Shown: positions 28,979-40,838, counted from the stretch's first letter. The stretch is DNA of 64,000 bases from J054 sp965223095 (GCA_965223095.1 OZ244979.1:2294001-2358000), one strand, 5' to 3'. Made by a program: numbers and translations. Notes: generated by a model not told the origin, from the letters alone.

Positions 28979-29770
28979 ATGTTTTCAGATCCGCCGCAAG
29001 CATCTACGCAAGATTCCTTGGTCGATTGGCTGCAAAGCCCACCTGGGCGCAGCCTCTTTGAGGCTGAAGCTGTTGCTGTGAAGTCTGCCCTGGACAGCGT
29101 GTTTGGTGATGAGTTTTTGCAGATCGGTGCCTGGGGCGCGGATGTATATGCGGGCTATGCCCGTACTCAGCGCCAAGCCGCCGTCGCTGATAGCCTAGCG
29201 CCAGGTGTGCGCATAGTATGCCGCCTGGATGATTTGGCCATCGCGAGCGACTCCATTGATGTCGTCGTCATGTCGCACAGTCTTGAGACGAGCGACAATC
29301 CGCATGCTCTACTTCGCGAGGTTGATCGCATACTGCGACCCGGTGGCCACGTTATTTCGTTGGGCTTCAATCCTCGTGGTCTATGGGGAGTGCGGCACTA
29401 TTTGACGCGTAAGCACTACCCGCCAGGCGTGCAAAGGTTAATCGCCGAGGTGCGACTCCGTGACTGGTTGAGCTTATTGAACTTTGGCGTTTTGGATTCA
29501 AACAAGTATCACTTCCAGCTGCCCCTCAATTCCGCCAGCAGCCGCGATTCTGACCGCGCCGATGGCACACCGGAGGATAGTCAGGCCACCGAGCCCAGTG
29601 TTTGGCAGTCTACTTGGCATCGAATGCAGTCTTGGCCGCCGTTTGCGGCTTGCTATCTACTCGTGGCGCGGAAGGAAGTCTACACGGTGACGCCCTTGCG
29701 TCCTGTGGCTAGACGACCCACTCGCCTGGTGGGTAGCTTGGTGAATCCGACGACGCGAAACGCCGCATGA
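28979..29770 (+). CDS. class I SAM-dependent methyltransferase (YafS-like)
   Basis: The 263-residue protein has a methyltransferase fold. [21 protein letters not shown] is the typical post-motif region, and [13 protein letters not shown] matches motif II. The SAM-binding loop ([13 protein letters not shown]) is a divergent form of the usual ExGxGxG. The ATG at 28979 is chosen because the frame upstream overlaps fabI on the other strand. Its stop overlaps the rnhA start as ATGA. In E. coli the same neighbourhood holds yafS next to rnhA and dnaQ. The substrate is unknown. Confidence 0.85.
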   Translation: MFSDPPQASTQDSLVDWLQSPPGRSLFEAEAVAVKSALDSVFGDEFLQIGAWGADVYAGYARTQRQAAVADSLAPGVRIVCRLDDLAIASDSIDVVVMSHSLETSDNPHALLREVDRILRPGGHVISLGFNPRGLWGVRHYLTRKHYPPGVQRLIAEVRLRDWLSLLNFGVLDSNKYHFQLPLNSASSRDSDRADGTPEDSQATEPSVWQSTWHRMQSWPPFAACYLLVARKEVYTVTPLRPVARRPTRLVGSLVNPTTRNAA

Positions 29771-30216
29771 AACCGGTAGAAATATATACAGACGGGGCCT
29801 GTAGAGGTAATCCCGGACCCGGGGGTTGGGGCGTTCTCATGCGGTATAGTGGCCGGACGAAGGAGATGTCCGGCGGTAGTTTGCAGACGACGAATAATCG
29901 TATGGAGCTCACGGCGGCTATCGAGGCGCTACGCGCTCTGCGTCGACCCTGTGAGGTGGTGCTCTATACCGATTCGCAGTATTTACGGCGTGGTATTACG
30001 CAGTGGATGTCCGCATGGCGACAGCGCGGCTGGCGAACAGCTGGCCGCAAACCCGTCAAAAACGAGGACTTGTGGCGCGCATTGGACGAACTGGCATCGT
30101 GCCACGAAATCGATTGGCGTTGGGTAAAGGGTCACGCGGGCGACCCGGGAAATGAGCGGGCTGATGAACTAGCCAATGCAGGACTGGAGGCGGAATTGGC
30201 CTCTCACGGAGCTTAG
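29767..30216 (+). CDS. rnhA: ribonuclease HI
   Basis: The 149-residue enzyme cleaves RNA in RNA-DNA hybrids. The catalytic acidic residues lie in [16 protein letters not shown] (Asp9), [12 protein letters not shown] (Glu), [11 protein letters not shown] (Asp) and [15 protein letters not shown] (Asp). It overlaps the methyltransferase gene by 4 bases and precedes dnaQ by 5. Confidence 0.97.
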   Translation: MKPVEIYTDGACRGNPGPGGWGVLMRYSGRTKEMSGGSLQTTNNRMELTAAIEALRALRRPCEVVLYTDSQYLRRGITQWMSAWRQRGWRTAGRKPVKNEDLWRALDELASCHEIDWRWVKGHAGDPGNERADELANAGLEAELASHGA

Positions 30217-30221
30217 CGCGG

Positions 30222-30932
30222 ATGAGACAAGTTGTGTTGGATACTGAAACCACCGGCCTTGAAGTAGAAAAAGGACACCGAATCATCGAGGTTGGCTGCG
30301 TCGAACTCGTGAATCGACGGCGTACTAGTCGCAATTACCAAGTATTCATCAATCCCGATCGGGAAATTGATGAAGCGGCTGAAGAAGTTCATGGCATTTC
30401 TCGAGAAATGCTTGCCGACAAACCCCGTTTTGCTGAGCTGGCAGATGAATTCTTGGAATTCCTTAGCGGTGCCGAGATCATCATTCACAATGCAGATTTT
30501 GATTTGGGCTTCCTAAACAATGAGCTGGTGCTCGCTGGCCGCGATTGCTCAATCGAAGATTCTTGTTCGGTGATTGACACCCTGCCACTGGCGCGGAAAA
30601 TGCATCCTGGTCAACGCAATAGCCTCGATGCTTTGTGTAAGCGATATCACGTGGATAATTCGAACCGTGAGTACCATGGTGCTCTGCTCGATGCGCAGCT
30701 GCTAGCGGACGTTTACCTTGCCATGACGGGCGGGCAGGGTAGTCTATCTTTCGAGGCGCAGAGTGAACACGAGTCTACGGCAAGGTCAGATCCGGCGATC
30801 ATCGATCGCCAGGGTTTAGATTTAGCCGTTAAGTCTGCCAGTGCCGATGAATTGGCCGCGCACGACGGTTTTTTGGCGCTGTTGGATGAGTCCGCGCCGC
30901 AGGGCGCGCTTTGGCGAAGGCTGAACAGCTAG
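30222..30932 (+). CDS. dnaQ: DNA polymerase III epsilon subunit (3'-5' proofreading exonuclease)
   Basis: The 236-residue DnaQ has the DEDDh exonuclease motifs: Exo I VLDTETTGL (about 4-12), Exo II IHNADFDLGFLN, and Exo III with YHGALLDAQLLADVY. The C-terminal tail that contacts the alpha subunit is present. rnhA-dnaQ adjacency is conserved; in E. coli they are divergent, while here they are in tandem. Confidence 0.96.
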   Translation: MRQVVLDTETTGLEVEKGHRIIEVGCVELVNRRRTSRNYQVFINPDREIDEAAEEVHGISREMLADKPRFAELADEFLEFLSGAEIIIHNADFDLGFLNNELVLAGRDCSIEDSCSVIDTLPLARKMHPGQRNSLDALCKRYHVDNSNREYHGALLDAQLLADVYLAMTGGQGSLSFEAQSEHESTARSDPAIIDRQGLDLAVKSASADELAAHDGFLALLDESAPQGALWRRLNS

Positions 30933-30947
30933 CGTTAGCTGATTTTT
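30926..30947 (+). terminator. possible rho-independent terminator overlapping the dnaQ stop
   Basis: CAGCTA-GCGT-TAGCTG makes a 6-bp stem with four-base loop, followed by ATTTTT. The stem is short and only half GC, so termination may be partial. Confidence 0.45.
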
Positions 30948-31010
30948 CATAGCGCAGACAATATTTGGGTCGTTGACTTCACCGCTGGTGAAGCACGGAG
31001 CTAGTTTGGA

Positions 31011-32513
31011 ATGAGTAATAGTTTAGGCAGGGCGTTTGCTGAGAATTTTCTTGGCCACTCGCCCGACTGGTACAAATTGACCATCATCGGTTTTCTCGTT
31101 GTAAATCCAATTGTGGCATTTACATTGGGTAAATATATTGCTGGTTGGTTGTTGGTGGGCGAATTTATCTTTTGCCTGGCCATGGCGCTCAAATGCTACC
31201 CGCTACAGCCCGGTGGCCTCCTAGCCATAGAGGCCGTCCTGATCGGGATGACGACCGCGGACGCGGTATACCATGAGGTTGAGCACAACTTGCCGGTGAT
31301 TTTGCTGTTGATGTTCATGGTGGCGGGCATATTTTTCCTCAAGGAAATGTTGCTTTTCACCTTCACCAAGATACTTCTCGGGGTGCGGTCGAAGGTTTTA
31401 CTGTCGTTATTGTTTTGCGCGGTAGCCGCGGTTCTTTCGGCCTTTCTCGATGCGCTGACAGTTACCGCTGTCATCATCACCGTGGCCGAAGGCTTTTACG
31501 CGGTCTATCACAAGGTCGCTTCCGGTAAAGGCTATGACAGTGGCCACGACGCGTCGGATGACGAGCAAGTTGATCACATGAATCGTGAAGATCTGGATCA
31601 ATTTCGTGCGTTTTTGCGTAATTTGATGATGCATGGCGCCGTGGGTACCGCCCTGGGTGGCGTCACGACACTGGTGGGCGAGCCCCAGAACCTGCTAATT
31701 GCCAAGGAAGCCGGCTGGGAATTCGTGGAGTTTTTCGCACGCATGGCGCCGGTGTCGATGCCGGTACTTGTGGTTGGCTTACTGACCTGTGTCGCTTTGG
31801 AATTGTTAGGGTGGTTCGGCTATGGCGTAGAGTTGCGGCCCGCTGTGCGCCGGGTTCTTGAGGAGTATGATGCCCATGAAGCCCAGAAGCGTACCGCGAG
31901 AGACAAGAGTGTTTTGATTGCGCAGGCAGTGGCCGCCTTAGTCTTGGTGATTGCCTTGGGTAATCATCTGGCCGAAGTGGGCATCATCGGGCTGATGATC
32001 ATCGTCCTGGCCACCTCACTGACCGGTGTGGTTGAAGAAAAACGTATTGGCCATGCCTTTGAGGAAGCCTTGCCGTTCACCGCTTTACTGGTGGTGTTTT
32101 TCGGCATCGTTGCCGTCATCCAGGACCAATCATTGTTTGACCCCGTAACACGAGCCGTTTTGGCGTTGGACGGCAGCGCGCAAACTGCGATGTTTTACCT
32201 GGCAAACGGTGTCTTATCCATGATCAGCGATAACGTATTTGTCGCTACGGTCTATGTTTCTGAAATCAAGGAGGCCTTGCTGCAGGGGACGATTTCCCGT
32301 AGTCAATTTGAGCTGTTGGCCATCGCCATCAACACTGGCACCAATATACCCAGCGTTGCCACACCCAATGGCCAAGCTGCATTTTTGTTCTTGTTGACTT
32401 CGGCTCTAGCGCCCTTGATCCGGCTGTCCTACGGTCGCATGGTGGTAATGGCTTTGCCCTATACCATCACCATGAGCATTGCCGGGCTCTTGGCGGTGGT
32501 CTATTTGCTGTAG
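31011..32513 (+). CDS. nhaB: Na+/H+ antiporter NhaB
   Basis: The 500-residue multispanning membrane protein begins [21 protein letters not shown], close to E. coli NhaB. It continues with [20 protein letters not shown] and [16 protein letters not shown]. It exchanges Na+ for protons for pH and salt homeostasis, common in marine and halotolerant bacteria. It stands alone, 78 bases after dnaQ, before the polysaccharide region. Confidence 0.95.
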   Translation: MSNSLGRAFAENFLGHSPDWYKLTIIGFLVVNPIVAFTLGKYIAGWLLVGEFIFCLAMALKCYPLQPGGLLAIEAVLIGMTTADAVYHEVEHNLPVILLLMFMVAGIFFLKEMLLFTFTKILLGVRSKVLLSLLFCAVAAVLSAFLDALTVTAVIITVAEGFYAVYHKVASGKGYDSGHDASDDEQVDHMNREDLDQFRAFLRNLMMHGAVGTALGGVTTLVGEPQNLLIAKEAGWEFVEFFARMAPVSMPVLVVGLLTCVALELLGWFGYGVELRPAVRRVLEEYDAHEAQKRTARDKSVLIAQAVAALVLVIALGNHLAEVGIIGLMIIVLATSLTGVVEEKRIGHAFEEALPFTALLVVFFGIVAVIQDQSLFDPVTRAVLALDGSAQTAMFYLANGVLSMISDNVFVATVYVSEIKEALLQGTISRSQFELLAIAINTGTNIPSVATPNGQAAFLFLLTSALAPLIRLSYGRMVVMALPYTITMSIAGLLAVVYLL

Positions 32514-32621
32514 TGTGATCTTTGCTGTGGCACGCCTAGCGGCAGTTGGGCAGAATGCCCGCACTGGCGAGGGGCGTCATCGGCCGGCACCCCAGAATTA
32601 TCAATAAAATGTTAATAAACA

Positions 32622-33911
32622 ATGGCTTCTATTCCTAATTTAGAATCAACACGAATTGCTGTGGTGGGTTTGGGCTACGTGGGGCTGCCCCTAGCAGCGG
32701 AGTTTGGCAAGCACTTCGATACAGTGGGGTTTGACATAAATTCGGCCCGCATTGAGGAGCTTCGCCGAGGTCACGACGCGACATTGGAGGTGAGCAAGGA
32801 GGAGCTTGCCGCCGCTACCCGCTTGCGTTTTGCCGATGACTTGGAGGACTTGCGTGACTGCGATGTCTACGTGGTGACTGTACCTACGCCCATTGATAGC
32901 GCAAAGCGTCCTGATCTTGGTGCGTTGCAGTCGGCCAGCCGCGCCGTTGGCAAGGTGCTTTCATCTGGCAATATCGTTGTTTATGAGTCCACCGTTTACC
33001 CTGGTGCCACGGAAGAGGATTGCGCGCCCATTCTCGCCGAAGTATCTGGGCTAAAGATCAACGAAGACTTTTTTCTGGGCTACAGCCCTGAACGAATCAA
33101 TCCCGGTGATAAAGAGCATCGGGTGACCGATATTCTTAAGGTGACTTCCGGTTCTACGCCGCAAGTTGCTGAGTTCATCGATGCGCTGTATCGGCGAGTC
33201 ATACGTGCCGGCACGTATCAGGCGAGTAGTATTCGCGTTGCCGAAGCGGCCAAAGTGATTGAAAACACTCAGCGGGACGTCAATATCGCGCTGGTCAATG
33301 AGTTGGCGCTAATCTTTAATCGTCTTGGGCTGGATACCTTGGAAGTCCTAGAGGCAGCCGGGACTAAATGGAACTTTTTGCCGTTTCGGCCTGGGCTGGT
33401 CGGTGGACATTGTATTGGTGTCGATCCGTACTACCTCACGCATAAGTCGCAAGAAATCGGTTATCACCCCGAAATGATCCTCGCCGGCAGGCGCATCAAT
33501 GACAATATGGGTCTGCATGTGGCCACCGAGACTGTACGCTTGATGGTGCGCGCCGGAATTCGTATTCCAGATTCCAAGATTCTGGTTATGGGGTTTACCT
33601 TTAAGGAAGACTGTCCTGATGTGCGGAATACACGCGTGGTGGATGTCATTAAAGAATTGCAGCAGTATGGTGCCGCTGTAGACGTTGTGGACCCCTGGGC
33701 GGATCCCGAGGAAGTGCGGGTGGAGTATGATATAGAGACTCGGCGCGAGCTGCCGGAGGCGGGTCAATACGATGCCATCGTGGTTGCGGTCGCGCATCGC
33801 GAGTTTAAAGCCTTATCCGTAGCGCAATTACACGGCTTGGGTAAAGCGACGCACGTCATTTACGACATCAAGTCCTTGTTTCCTGCGGCGGAGGTCGACG
33901 GTAGGCTGTAG
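32622..33911 (+). CDS. tviB: UDP-N-acetylhexosamine 6-dehydrogenase (TviB/WbpO type)
   Basis: The 429-residue NAD-dependent nucleotide-sugar dehydrogenase has an N-terminal [16 protein letters not shown]ossmann motif and the catalytic cysteine in [12 protein letters not shown] (about 263-274). It has [16 protein letters not shown] as in TviB, which oxidises UDP-GlcNAc (or UDP-GalNAc) to the uronic acid form in Vi antigen synthesis. UDP-GlcNAc versus UDP-GalNAc specificity cannot be told by eye. It heads a six-gene plus-strand sugar-nucleotide operon. A weak ribosome-binding site precedes the ATG. Confidence 0.9.
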   Translation: MASIPNLESTRIAVVGLGYVGLPLAAEFGKHFDTVGFDINSARIEELRRGHDATLEVSKEELAAATRLRFADDLEDLRDCDVYVVTVPTPIDSAKRPDLGALQSASRAVGKVLSSGNIVVYESTVYPGATEEDCAPILAEVSGLKINEDFFLGYSPERINPGDKEHRVTDILKVTSGSTPQVAEFIDALYRRVIRAGTYQASSIRVAEAAKVIENTQRDVNIALVNELALIFNRLGLDTLEVLEAAGTKWNFLPFRPGLVGGHCIGVDPYYLTHKSQEIGYHPEMILAGRRINDNMGLHVATETVRLMVRAGIRIPDSKILVMGFTFKEDCPDVRNTRVVDVIKELQQYGAAVDVVDPWADPEEVRVEYDIETRRELPEAGQYDAIVVAVAHREFKALSVAQLHGLGKATHVIYDIKSLFPAAEVDGRL

Positions 33912-33932
33912 CCGCCATCGAGATTGATAAAT

Positions 33933-34952
33933 ATGCGAGTACTCGTTACCGGCGCAGCCGGTTTTATTGGCTACTTTGTCGCATCTCGCTTGTTGGCGCG
34001 AGGCGACGAGGTACTGGGCCTTGATAATCTGAATGATTACTATGATGTCAGACTCAAGGAGTCGCGCTTAGCACAGCTACAATCGCAATCTGGATTCAAA
34101 TTCGCCAAATTGGACCTGGCCGATAGAACAGGCATGGAGGCGCTGTTCCGACAGGAAAGCTTCTCGCGGGTTGTGCACTTGGCTGCCCAGGCGGGCGTGC
34201 GGTATTCGGTTACCAATCCACATACCTATGTGGACAGCAATCTCGTGGGTACTCTGCATGTCCTGGAAGGTTGCCGTCACCACGACGTAGAGCATCTTGT
34301 CTATGCCTCAACCAGCTCTGTTTATGGTGCCAACACTCGTATGCCCTTTTCTGTGCACCAGAACGCGGACCATCCACTTTCGCTTTATGCCGCCACTAAG
34401 AAGGCCAACGAGCTCATGGCTCATTCCTATGCCGGGCTCTACGGTCTGCCGGTGACCGGGCTGCGCTTTTTCACCGTCTATGGTCCGTTTGGCCGGCCAG
34501 ACATGGCCTTGTTTCAGTTCACCAAGAATATCATTGAGGGTAAGCCTATTGATGTATTCAATTTTGGCAATCATCGCCGCGACTTCACCTATGTAGAAGA
34601 CATCGCGGCTGGCGTTGTCGGTGCCTTGGATAAGATCGCGACACCCAGTCCCGACTGGGATGCTGACCAACCCGATCCGGGAACCAGCCGTGCTCCCTAT
34701 CGCTTGTACAACATTGGCAATAGCAAGCCGGTGGAGCTAATGAAATATATTGAAGTTCTGGAAGACCGGCTGGGGAAAAAAGCCGAAAAGAATTTGCTGC
34801 CGTTGCAGCAGGGCGATGTGCCGGACACCTGGGCTGATGTTGAAAGTTTGGCAGCCGACGTTGGCTACCAACCATCCACGTCCGTCGAGGAAGGTATCAC
34901 CAAGTTTGTCGATTGGTATTTGGACTATTACGACGTCGATCTCGGTCGCTAA
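33933..34952 (+). CDS. UDP-uronate epimerase-like NAD-dependent epimerase
   Basis: The 339-residue extended SDR enzyme has [17 protein letters not shown] at its N-terminus, YASTSSVYG, and the catalytic Tyr-x3-Lys in YAATKKANE. The [11 protein letters not shown] segment and the [15 protein letters not shown] motif are typical of UDP-glucuronate 4-epimerases and of TviC-related enzymes. Next to tviB and close to ugd, the likely job is C4 epimerisation of a UDP-hexuronic acid. The ATG at 33933 is preferred to a TTG at 33924. Confidence 0.88.
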   Translation: MRVLVTGAAGFIGYFVASRLLARGDEVLGLDNLNDYYDVRLKESRLAQLQSQSGFKFAKLDLADRTGMEALFRQESFSRVVHLAAQAGVRYSVTNPHTYVDSNLVGTLHVLEGCRHHDVEHLVYASTSSVYGANTRMPFSVHQNADHPLSLYAATKKANELMAHSYAGLYGLPVTGLRFFTVYGPFGRPDMALFQFTKNIIEGKPIDVFNFGNHRRDFTYVEDIAAGVVGALDKIATPSPDWDADQPDPGTSRAPYRLYNIGNSKPVELMKYIEVLEDRLGKKAEKNLLPLQQGDVPDTWADVESLAADVGYQPSTSVEEGITKFVDWYLDYYDVDLGR

Positions 34953-34961
34953 TAGGCAGCC

Positions 34962-36617
34962 ATGTCGCCGGAGGGTATTGAGGATCTTGTCGCCTGCGCC
35001 GCAGGGCTCACGGAATTGCCCGCCTGGCAGACCCTTGTTACTGACGCGAAGGAACTGGGTGGGACGAGTTTGTCCACGGTCCTGGATGAGCCCGGGCGGT
35101 TTGCCCGGTTTTCGGCCCAGACCGACGAACTTGTTTTGGACTATTCCCGCAGTCACTTATCGCTTGACGCAAAAAATCACCTAATTGAGTTGGCGTTGGC
35201 TCGCGGGTTGCCGGCCTGGCGCCAGGCCTTGTTCTCGGGGGCCACGGTAAACAACACCGAGGACAGGGCCGCATTGCATGTGGCCTTGCGGGGCCGCGGG
35301 GCTGCGCAATTCAAGGTCGACGGAGAAGATGTTACCCGGGCGATTAAGCTTGTCCGCGAGCGAATGTTTGAGTTGGCTTCGGCGCTACGAGCCGGGGAGT
35401 ATCGAGGCCATACTGGTGCGCCAATTCGGCAGCTGGTCAATATCGGTATCGGTGGTTCGGATCTGGGTTTGGTTATGGTCACCGAAGCTTTGCGTGATTT
35501 GCAATCGGAGGCTATCGACCTGCATTTCGTGTCGAATATCGACGGCCTGGAGTTGGCTGATCTGGTCAATGCGCTCGATCCGGCAGAAACCTTGTTTGTC
35601 ATTTGTTCTAAGAGTTTCTCCACACTCGAGACCCGGCTGAACGCTGAGGCTGCGCGCGAGTGGCTGGTGAGTCAACTGGGCGAAGAGGCGGTCGCTAAGC
35701 ATTTTGTGGCCATATCTGTTAATTCACAGGCCATGGACCAATTTGGCATAGATCCCGAATTGAGATTTGAGATCTGGGACTGGGTGGGCGGTCGCTACTC
35801 ATTATGGTCGGCCATTGGCTTAAGCATTGCTATCGCCATAGGGCCGGCGGCATTCGCTGAGTTGCTCGATGGGGCGGCGGATATGGACGAACATTTCTGT
35901 ACCGCCGAATTGGCAGAAAATTTACCCGTCTTGCTGGCCCTCGTCGGTATCTGGAATGCCAATTTGCTGAGCCTGGATAGTCATGCGATCCTGCCCTATA
36001 GCTATCGTCTTCGCCGTTTGCCGGCTTTTTTGCAGCAGCTGGAAATGGAAAGCAACGGCAAATCCGTCACCCGCAGCGGTGAGGCGGTCACCTGGAGGAC
36101 TGGACCGGTAATTTGGGGCGAAGCCGGTTCCAACGCCCAACATTCCTTTTTTCAGTTGTTGCACCAGGGAACCGCTAGAGTCAGTATGGATTTTATCGGC
36201 GTGGCTCGGGGCGGCTACAGTCCCGACCACAACCAGCAGACCGTGGCTAATATGCTCGCACAGGCGGAAGCCTTTGCGCGCGGCTACCCCGCTGAGTCGG
36301 TGCGCGTGGAGTTAGAGACCACGCAGCTTAGTTCCTCGGCCCAAGCCGCGTTGCTCCCACACAAATTGCACCCCGGTGGGAGGCCGTGCAACATCCTCTT
36401 GATGAAAAGCTTGACGGCGAAGGCATTGGGACAACTCATTGCCTTATACGAGCATAAGGTGTTCGTGCAGAGTGTAATTTGGGGCATTAATCCATTCGAC
36501 CAGTGGGGGGTTGAGCTCGGTAAGCGGATGGCGGACAAGTATCATCAAGCCATTGAGGAGCGCGCCCGAGAACGGCTTCCCGGCCTGGCGAAGCTGATAT
36601 TGGATTGGAACGAATAG
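34962..36617 (+). CDS. pgi: glucose-6-phosphate isomerase
   Basis: The 551-residue enzyme interconverts glucose-6-P and fructose-6-P. The signatures NIGIGGSDLGLVMVTEAL (about 161-178) and VICSKSFSTLET, plus WDWVGGRYSLWSAIG, are all present. Inside a sugar-nucleotide operon it would channel carbon between UDP-glucose and GDP-mannose branches. It starts 10 bases after the epimerase gene. Confidence 0.96.
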   Translation: MSPEGIEDLVACAAGLTELPAWQTLVTDAKELGGTSLSTVLDEPGRFARFSAQTDELVLDYSRSHLSLDAKNHLIELALARGLPAWRQALFSGATVNNTEDRAALHVALRGRGAAQFKVDGEDVTRAIKLVRERMFELASALRAGEYRGHTGAPIRQLVNIGIGGSDLGLVMVTEALRDLQSEAIDLHFVSNIDGLELADLVNALDPAETLFVICSKSFSTLETRLNAEAAREWLVSQLGEEAVAKHFVAISVNSQAMDQFGIDPELRFEIWDWVGGRYSLWSAIGLSIAIAIGPAAFAELLDGAADMDEHFCTAELAENLPVLLALVGIWNANLLSLDSHAILPYSYRLRRLPAFLQQLEMESNGKSVTRSGEAVTWRTGPVIWGEAGSNAQHSFFQLLHQGTARVSMDFIGVARGGYSPDHNQQTVANMLAQAEAFARGYPAESVRVELETTQLSSSAQAALLPHKLHPGGRPCNILLMKSLTAKALGQLIALYEHKVFVQSVIWGINPFDQWGVELGKRMADKYHQAIEERARERLPGLAKLILDWNE

Positions 36618-36669
36618 CAATGATGGATAAGCAAGCGTCAGCGAACGCACTACTAGGATGGCTTGAGTA

Positions 36670-38004
36670 ATGAAGTTGACTGTACACGGGGCCGGCTACG
36701 TTGGCTTGGTCACGGGGGCCTGTATGGCTGAGGTGGGTAATCATGTTGTCTGTGTCGACGTCGACGAGGACAAAGTAAACCGCCTACGCCAGGGCGAGAT
36801 TCCGATCTACGAGCCTGGCTTGGAAGCGATTGTGCAAAGAAATTTTGCCGCCGGCCGGCTGAGTTTTACCAGCGATGTAGCCGCGGGTATTCGGCATGGT
36901 TTGTTCCAGTTTATCGCGGTGGGCACGCCGCCGGATGAGGACGGCTCGGCGGATCTCAAGCATGTGTTGGCTGTGGCGAAAAACATCGGCAATGTCATCG
37001 ATGATTACACGGTGATTATTGATAAATCAACGGTGCCCGTGGGTACCGCGGATCGTGTTCGGGAAGTCGTCAGCGAATGCCTTACTGCGCGCGGTAGCCA
37101 GGTGAAATTTGATGTTGTATCAAATCCTGAGTTCTTGAAAGAGGGTGCCGCGGTCGGGGATTTCATGAAGCCTGACCGGGTCATCGTGGGCACTGATAGT
37201 CAGCGAGCGACCGAACTCTTGCAGCAGCTTTACGAACCCTTTAGCCGTAATCATGACAAATTGATAGTCATGGATGTGCGTTCGGCGGAACTGACGAAGT
37301 ATGCGGCAAACGGCTTGCTGGCAACAAAGATCAGTTTCATGAATGAATTATCGAACCTGGCTGAACTTTATGGCGCCGATATCGAAAAAGTGCGAATTGG
37401 TATCGGGTCGGATCCGCGCATCGGTTATTCCTTTATCTATCCCGGCTGTGGTTATGGTGGTTCATGCTTTCCAAAAGACGTCACCGCGTTGAGCCGATCG
37501 GCCGAAGAAGTTGGTTATCATGCCGAGCTTGCGCAGGCTGTGGAAAATGTTAATTCCCGACAGAAACAAGTGCTGGTACGTAAGCTATTGGATCATTTCA
37601 AAGGTGACCTGAAAGGTAAAACAGTTGCTCTGTGGGGTTTGGCCTTTAAGCCAAATACCGATGACATGCGCGAGGCGCCCAGCCGTACCGTCATTGATGC
37701 GGTTCGTGAGGCAGGTGGTCGTATTCGCGCCTACGATCCCCAAGCCATGGATGAGGCGAAACGAATTTATCGTGACTGTGAAGGTATTGAATTCGTGGCG
37801 AATTCGGAAGCGGCGCTCAGCGGCGCGGATGCACTGGTGATCGTGACAGAATGGCAGGAATTTCGAAGTCCCGATTTCGATCTGATTAAGGAAAACTTGT
37901 CGAGTCCAGTGATTTTTGACGGCCGTAATATTTATGATCCCCGCGTCATGGCCAAGTTGGGCGTTAGCTACTACAGTATTGGCCGGGTACCGGTGCTCGC
38001 TTAG
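36670..38004 (+). CDS. ugd: UDP-glucose 6-dehydrogenase
   Basis: The 444-residue enzyme oxidises UDP-glucose to UDP-glucuronate. The Rossmann motif is [19 protein letters not shown] at the N-terminus, and the catalytic cysteine lies in [10 protein letters not shown] (about 258-267). [13 protein letters not shown] and [16 protein letters not shown] are class signatures that distinguish it from the TviB-type protein. It provides a second uronic acid donor beside the tviB product. Confidence 0.95.
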   Translation: MKLTVHGAGYVGLVTGACMAEVGNHVVCVDVDEDKVNRLRQGEIPIYEPGLEAIVQRNFAAGRLSFTSDVAAGIRHGLFQFIAVGTPPDEDGSADLKHVLAVAKNIGNVIDDYTVIIDKSTVPVGTADRVREVVSECLTARGSQVKFDVVSNPEFLKEGAAVGDFMKPDRVIVGTDSQRATELLQQLYEPFSRNHDKLIVMDVRSAELTKYAANGLLATKISFMNELSNLAELYGADIEKVRIGIGSDPRIGYSFIYPGCGYGGSCFPKDVTALSRSAEEVGYHAELAQAVENVNSRQKQVLVRKLLDHFKGDLKGKTVALWGLAFKPNTDDMREAPSRTVIDAVREAGGRIRAYDPQAMDEAKRIYRDCEGIEFVANSEAALSGADALVIVTEWQEFRSPDFDLIKENLSSPVIFDGRNIYDPRVMAKLGVSYYSIGRVPVLA

Positions 38005-38019
38005 TCTATTGGTCCAGCA

Positions 38020-39438
38020 ATGCAGGTAATACCGGTCATACTTTGCGGTGGTTCTGGCTCACGACTTTGGCCGGTTTCGCGCGCGAAACATCCAAAGCAG
38101 CTGCTCGCCATCGCGGGCGAAAATACCATGCTGCAGGAGACCATGCTTCGTCTGCGTGGCTTATCCATGGAGCTGGCTGAGCCCTTGTTGGTCTGCAACG
38201 AAACTCATCGGCATTTGGCCGCCCAGCAATTGCGAGATCTCGGTATGAATCCTCGCGTCGTGCTTGAGCCGGAAGGCCGTAACACCGCACCGGCGGTCGC
38301 ACTGGCAGCACATGTGGCCAAAGCCGCGGATGACTCACTGTTACTGGTTCTGCCAGCCGATCATGTAGTGCGTGATTCGACCGCCTTGGCAAGCGCTATT
38401 GAGCAGGCGATCCCCGCGGCTAGCGCAGGGCGTTTGCTGACCTTCGGCGTTGTACCCACAGCCGCAGAGACGGGATACGGATATATACGGGCAAGGCAAG
38501 CAGATGGGCCCGTTGGCGATGTTGAGTGCTTTGTTGAGAAACCCGATGCGGAGACGGCCCAGGCCTATATTGCCTCGGGCGATTACTATTGGAATAGCGG
38601 TATGTTTCTATTTTCCGCTAGTCAGTATCTGACTGAATTGGCCCGGTACGCACCAGAAATTAGCACAGCAGTCGACGAGGCCATGGCGGTTGCGACTGAG
38701 GATGGTCAAATCATCCGACCTGGCGTATCAGAATTTTTAGCATCCCCAAAAGATTCCATCGACTATGCGGTGATGGAGAAAACCGAACGCGCCAGCCTCG
38801 TCCCCTTGGATGCAGGTTGGAGCGATGTGGGCTCTTGGGCCGCCGTGCACGCTGTGAGCGAGCATGATCAATATGACAACGTCCTGTATGGTGATGTTGT
38901 TCTCGAAGATTGCGAAGAGACGATGATTCGCGCCGATCACCGGCTTGTGGCCGCCGTGGGCTTGCGTGATTGTGTAGTGATAGAAACCAAGGATGCCGTG
39001 CTCGTGGCGCCCAAGGACCGCTCCCAGGACGTCAAGCGCATCGTCGATCAATTGTCTGCTAGTAAACGTGATGAGGTTCAGCTGGGCCGCGAGGTTTTCC
39101 GGCCCTGGGGTAGTTATGACAGCCTCGAGTCTATGCCTGGGTTTCAAGTGAAACGTTTGATAGTCTTGCCGGGGGCAATCTTGTCGTTACAGCTTCACCA
39201 TCAGCGATCGGAGCATTGGGTGGTGGTGAGCGGGATTGCCCGCATTACGCGTGATGACGACGTTTATGAACTCAAGCGCAATGAACACACATTTATTCCC
39301 GTGGGCGCTAAACATCGCATCGAAAACCCGGGTACCGAATTGTTGCAGATTATCGAAGTGCAGATCGGTGACTATTTGGGCGAAGATGACATCGTTCGCT
39401 TCGAAGATAAATACGGTCGAGAAGGTAGCACTGACTAA
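38020..39438 (+). CDS. manC: mannose-1-phosphate guanylyltransferase / mannose-6-phosphate isomerase
   Basis: The 472-residue bifunctional type-II enzyme has an N-terminal nucleotidyltransferase domain with ILCGGSGSRLWPVSR (about 6-20) and FVEKPD, and a C-terminal cupin isomerase domain with LSLQLHHQRSEHWVVVSG (about 389-406). It makes GDP-mannose from mannose-1-P and can supply mannose-6-P from fructose-6-P. It is the AlgA/CpsB/WbpW family. Together with the next gene it completes GDP-mannose supply. Confidence 0.95.
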   Translation: MQVIPVILCGGSGSRLWPVSRAKHPKQLLAIAGENTMLQETMLRLRGLSMELAEPLLVCNETHRHLAAQQLRDLGMNPRVVLEPEGRNTAPAVALAAHVAKAADDSLLLVLPADHVVRDSTALASAIEQAIPAASAGRLLTFGVVPTAAETGYGYIRARQADGPVGDVECFVEKPDAETAQAYIASGDYYWNSGMFLFSASQYLTELARYAPEISTAVDEAMAVATEDGQIIRPGVSEFLASPKDSIDYAVMEKTERASLVPLDAGWSDVGSWAAVHAVSEHDQYDNVLYGDVVLEDCEETMIRADHRLVAAVGLRDCVVIETKDAVLVAPKDRSQDVKRIVDQLSASKRDEVQLGREVFRPWGSYDSLESMPGFQVKRLIVLPGAILSLQLHHQRSEHWVVVSGIARITRDDDVYELKRNEHTFIPVGAKHRIENPGTELLQIIEVQIGDYLGEDDIVRFEDKYGREGSTD

Positions 39439-39456
39439 TGCCCATTCAGCTGCGCC

Positions 39457-40812
39457 ATGGGTAAAACGCTAACTTGCTTTAAGGCCTACGATTTGCGGGG
39501 CCGAGTGCCCGATGAACTAAACAAAGACCTAGCCCGTCAGATTGGCCGCGCTTATGTCGCCGCTATCAAAGCTGAATCCGTCGTTGTGGGCCACGATATC
39601 AGGCTATCGAGTCCAGGTCTCGCGGCTGCCCTCACCGAGGGCCTAAGGGGCGCCGGTGCGGAGGTTCTGGATATCGGCCTTTGTGGAACCGAACTGGTTT
39701 ATTTTGCCACGTCGCATCTGCGCGCCGGCGGCGGGATCATGGTGACGGCCAGCCACAATCCTTCGGACTACAACGGCATGAAGTTCGTCCGTGACGGTTC
39801 GCGACCCATTAGCGGCGACAGCGGATTGCACGAGATTCGCGACCGTGTGGCATCGGCCCGCATTGAGGCGCCGGGCGATCAGGGCGAGCTGCGTCCGGTC
39901 GACGTTTACCCGGCCTATGTCGATCATCTTCTGCAATACGTGGACGGCCCTGCGCTGAAACCCTTAAAAATCGTCGTCAATGCAGGTAACGGCGGTGCTG
40001 GCATGGTTATTGATCGCTTGGCCGCCCATTTGCCATTTGAATTTCTGCGGGTACACCATGAGCCCGACGGCAGCTTTCCCCATGGTGTGCCCAACCCCCT
40101 GCTGCCCGAGAATCGTGCCGCGACCAGCGCAGAAATCCAACGAACCGGGGCGGATCTTGGGATCGCTTGGGATGGCGACTACGATCGGTGTTTTTTATTT
40201 GATGAGCAGGGCGAATTTGTCGAAGGCTATTATGTAGTTGGCCTACTGGCCGAAGCCTTGCTAAGGCATGAACCAGCGGCACGCATCGTTCACGATCCAC
40301 GTTTAACATGGAATACGCAAGAAATTGTGCGTGCCGCGGGCGGTGTGCCTGTCCAGTGCAAAACCGGACATGCCTTTATTAAAGAGCGCATGCGCGCGGA
40401 GGACGCGCTGTATGGCGGGGAGATGAGCGCCCATCATTATTTTCGCGACTTTGCTTACTGCGACAGCGGGATGATTCCGTGGTTGCTGGTGGCCGGTTTA
40501 ATGAGTCAGCGCGGTCAGAAATTGTCCGCTTTGTTGGCAGAGCGCATGGCCGCATTTCCGGTCAGTGGCGAGATTAACCGGCGTGTTGCAGATCCGGTAA
40601 AGACCATTGCACGAGTACGTGAGCACTATGAGTCCCGTGCCCTTGCCGTCGATGAAACCGATGGTTTGGGCTTGGAGTTTACGAACTGGCGTTTCAATTT
40701 GCGCAGCTCCAATACCGAACCCGTGATTCGCCTCAACGTTGAAAGCCGCGGCGATCGTACGCTGATGAGCGAAAAGACTGCGGAAATTTTGGCGATACTG
40801 GATGGAAGTTAG
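39457..40812 (+). CDS. manB: phosphomannomutase
   Basis: The 451-residue alpha-D-phosphohexomutase interconverts mannose-6-P and mannose-1-P. The phosphoserine loop is [15 protein letters not shown] (about 95-109), the metal loop is WDGDYDRCF (about 238-246), the sugar loop is [10 protein letters not shown], and the phosphate loop is [14 protein letters not shown]. It may also act on glucose phosphates like AlgC. It ends the plus-strand operon and converges with the minus-strand polysaccharide operon, with 26 bases between. Confidence 0.94.
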   Translation: MGKTLTCFKAYDLRGRVPDELNKDLARQIGRAYVAAIKAESVVVGHDIRLSSPGLAAALTEGLRGAGAEVLDIGLCGTELVYFATSHLRAGGGIMVTASHNPSDYNGMKFVRDGSRPISGDSGLHEIRDRVASARIEAPGDQGELRPVDVYPAYVDHLLQYVDGPALKPLKIVVNAGNGGAGMVIDRLAAHLPFEFLRVHHEPDGSFPHGVPNPLLPENRAATSAEIQRTGADLGIAWDGDYDRCFLFDEQGEFVEGYYVVGLLAEALLRHEPAARIVHDPRLTWNTQEIVRAAGGVPVQCKTGHAFIKERMRAEDALYGGEMSAHHYFRDFAYCDSGMIPWLLVAGLMSQRGQKLSALLAERMAAFPVSGEINRRVADPVKTIARVREHYESRALAVDETDGLGLEFTNWRFNLRSSNTEPVIRLNVESRGDRTLMSEKTAEILAILDGS

Positions 40813-40838
40813 GCTGTAGCTAATTTTCCGGGTTTTGT

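Noticed and set aside
32528..32534. TGGCACG -24-like element before tviB as part of a sigma-54 promoter
   Set aside because: There is no TTGC at the required -12 spacing. Other candidate sites in the 49.3-49.5 kb gap also have wrong spacing.
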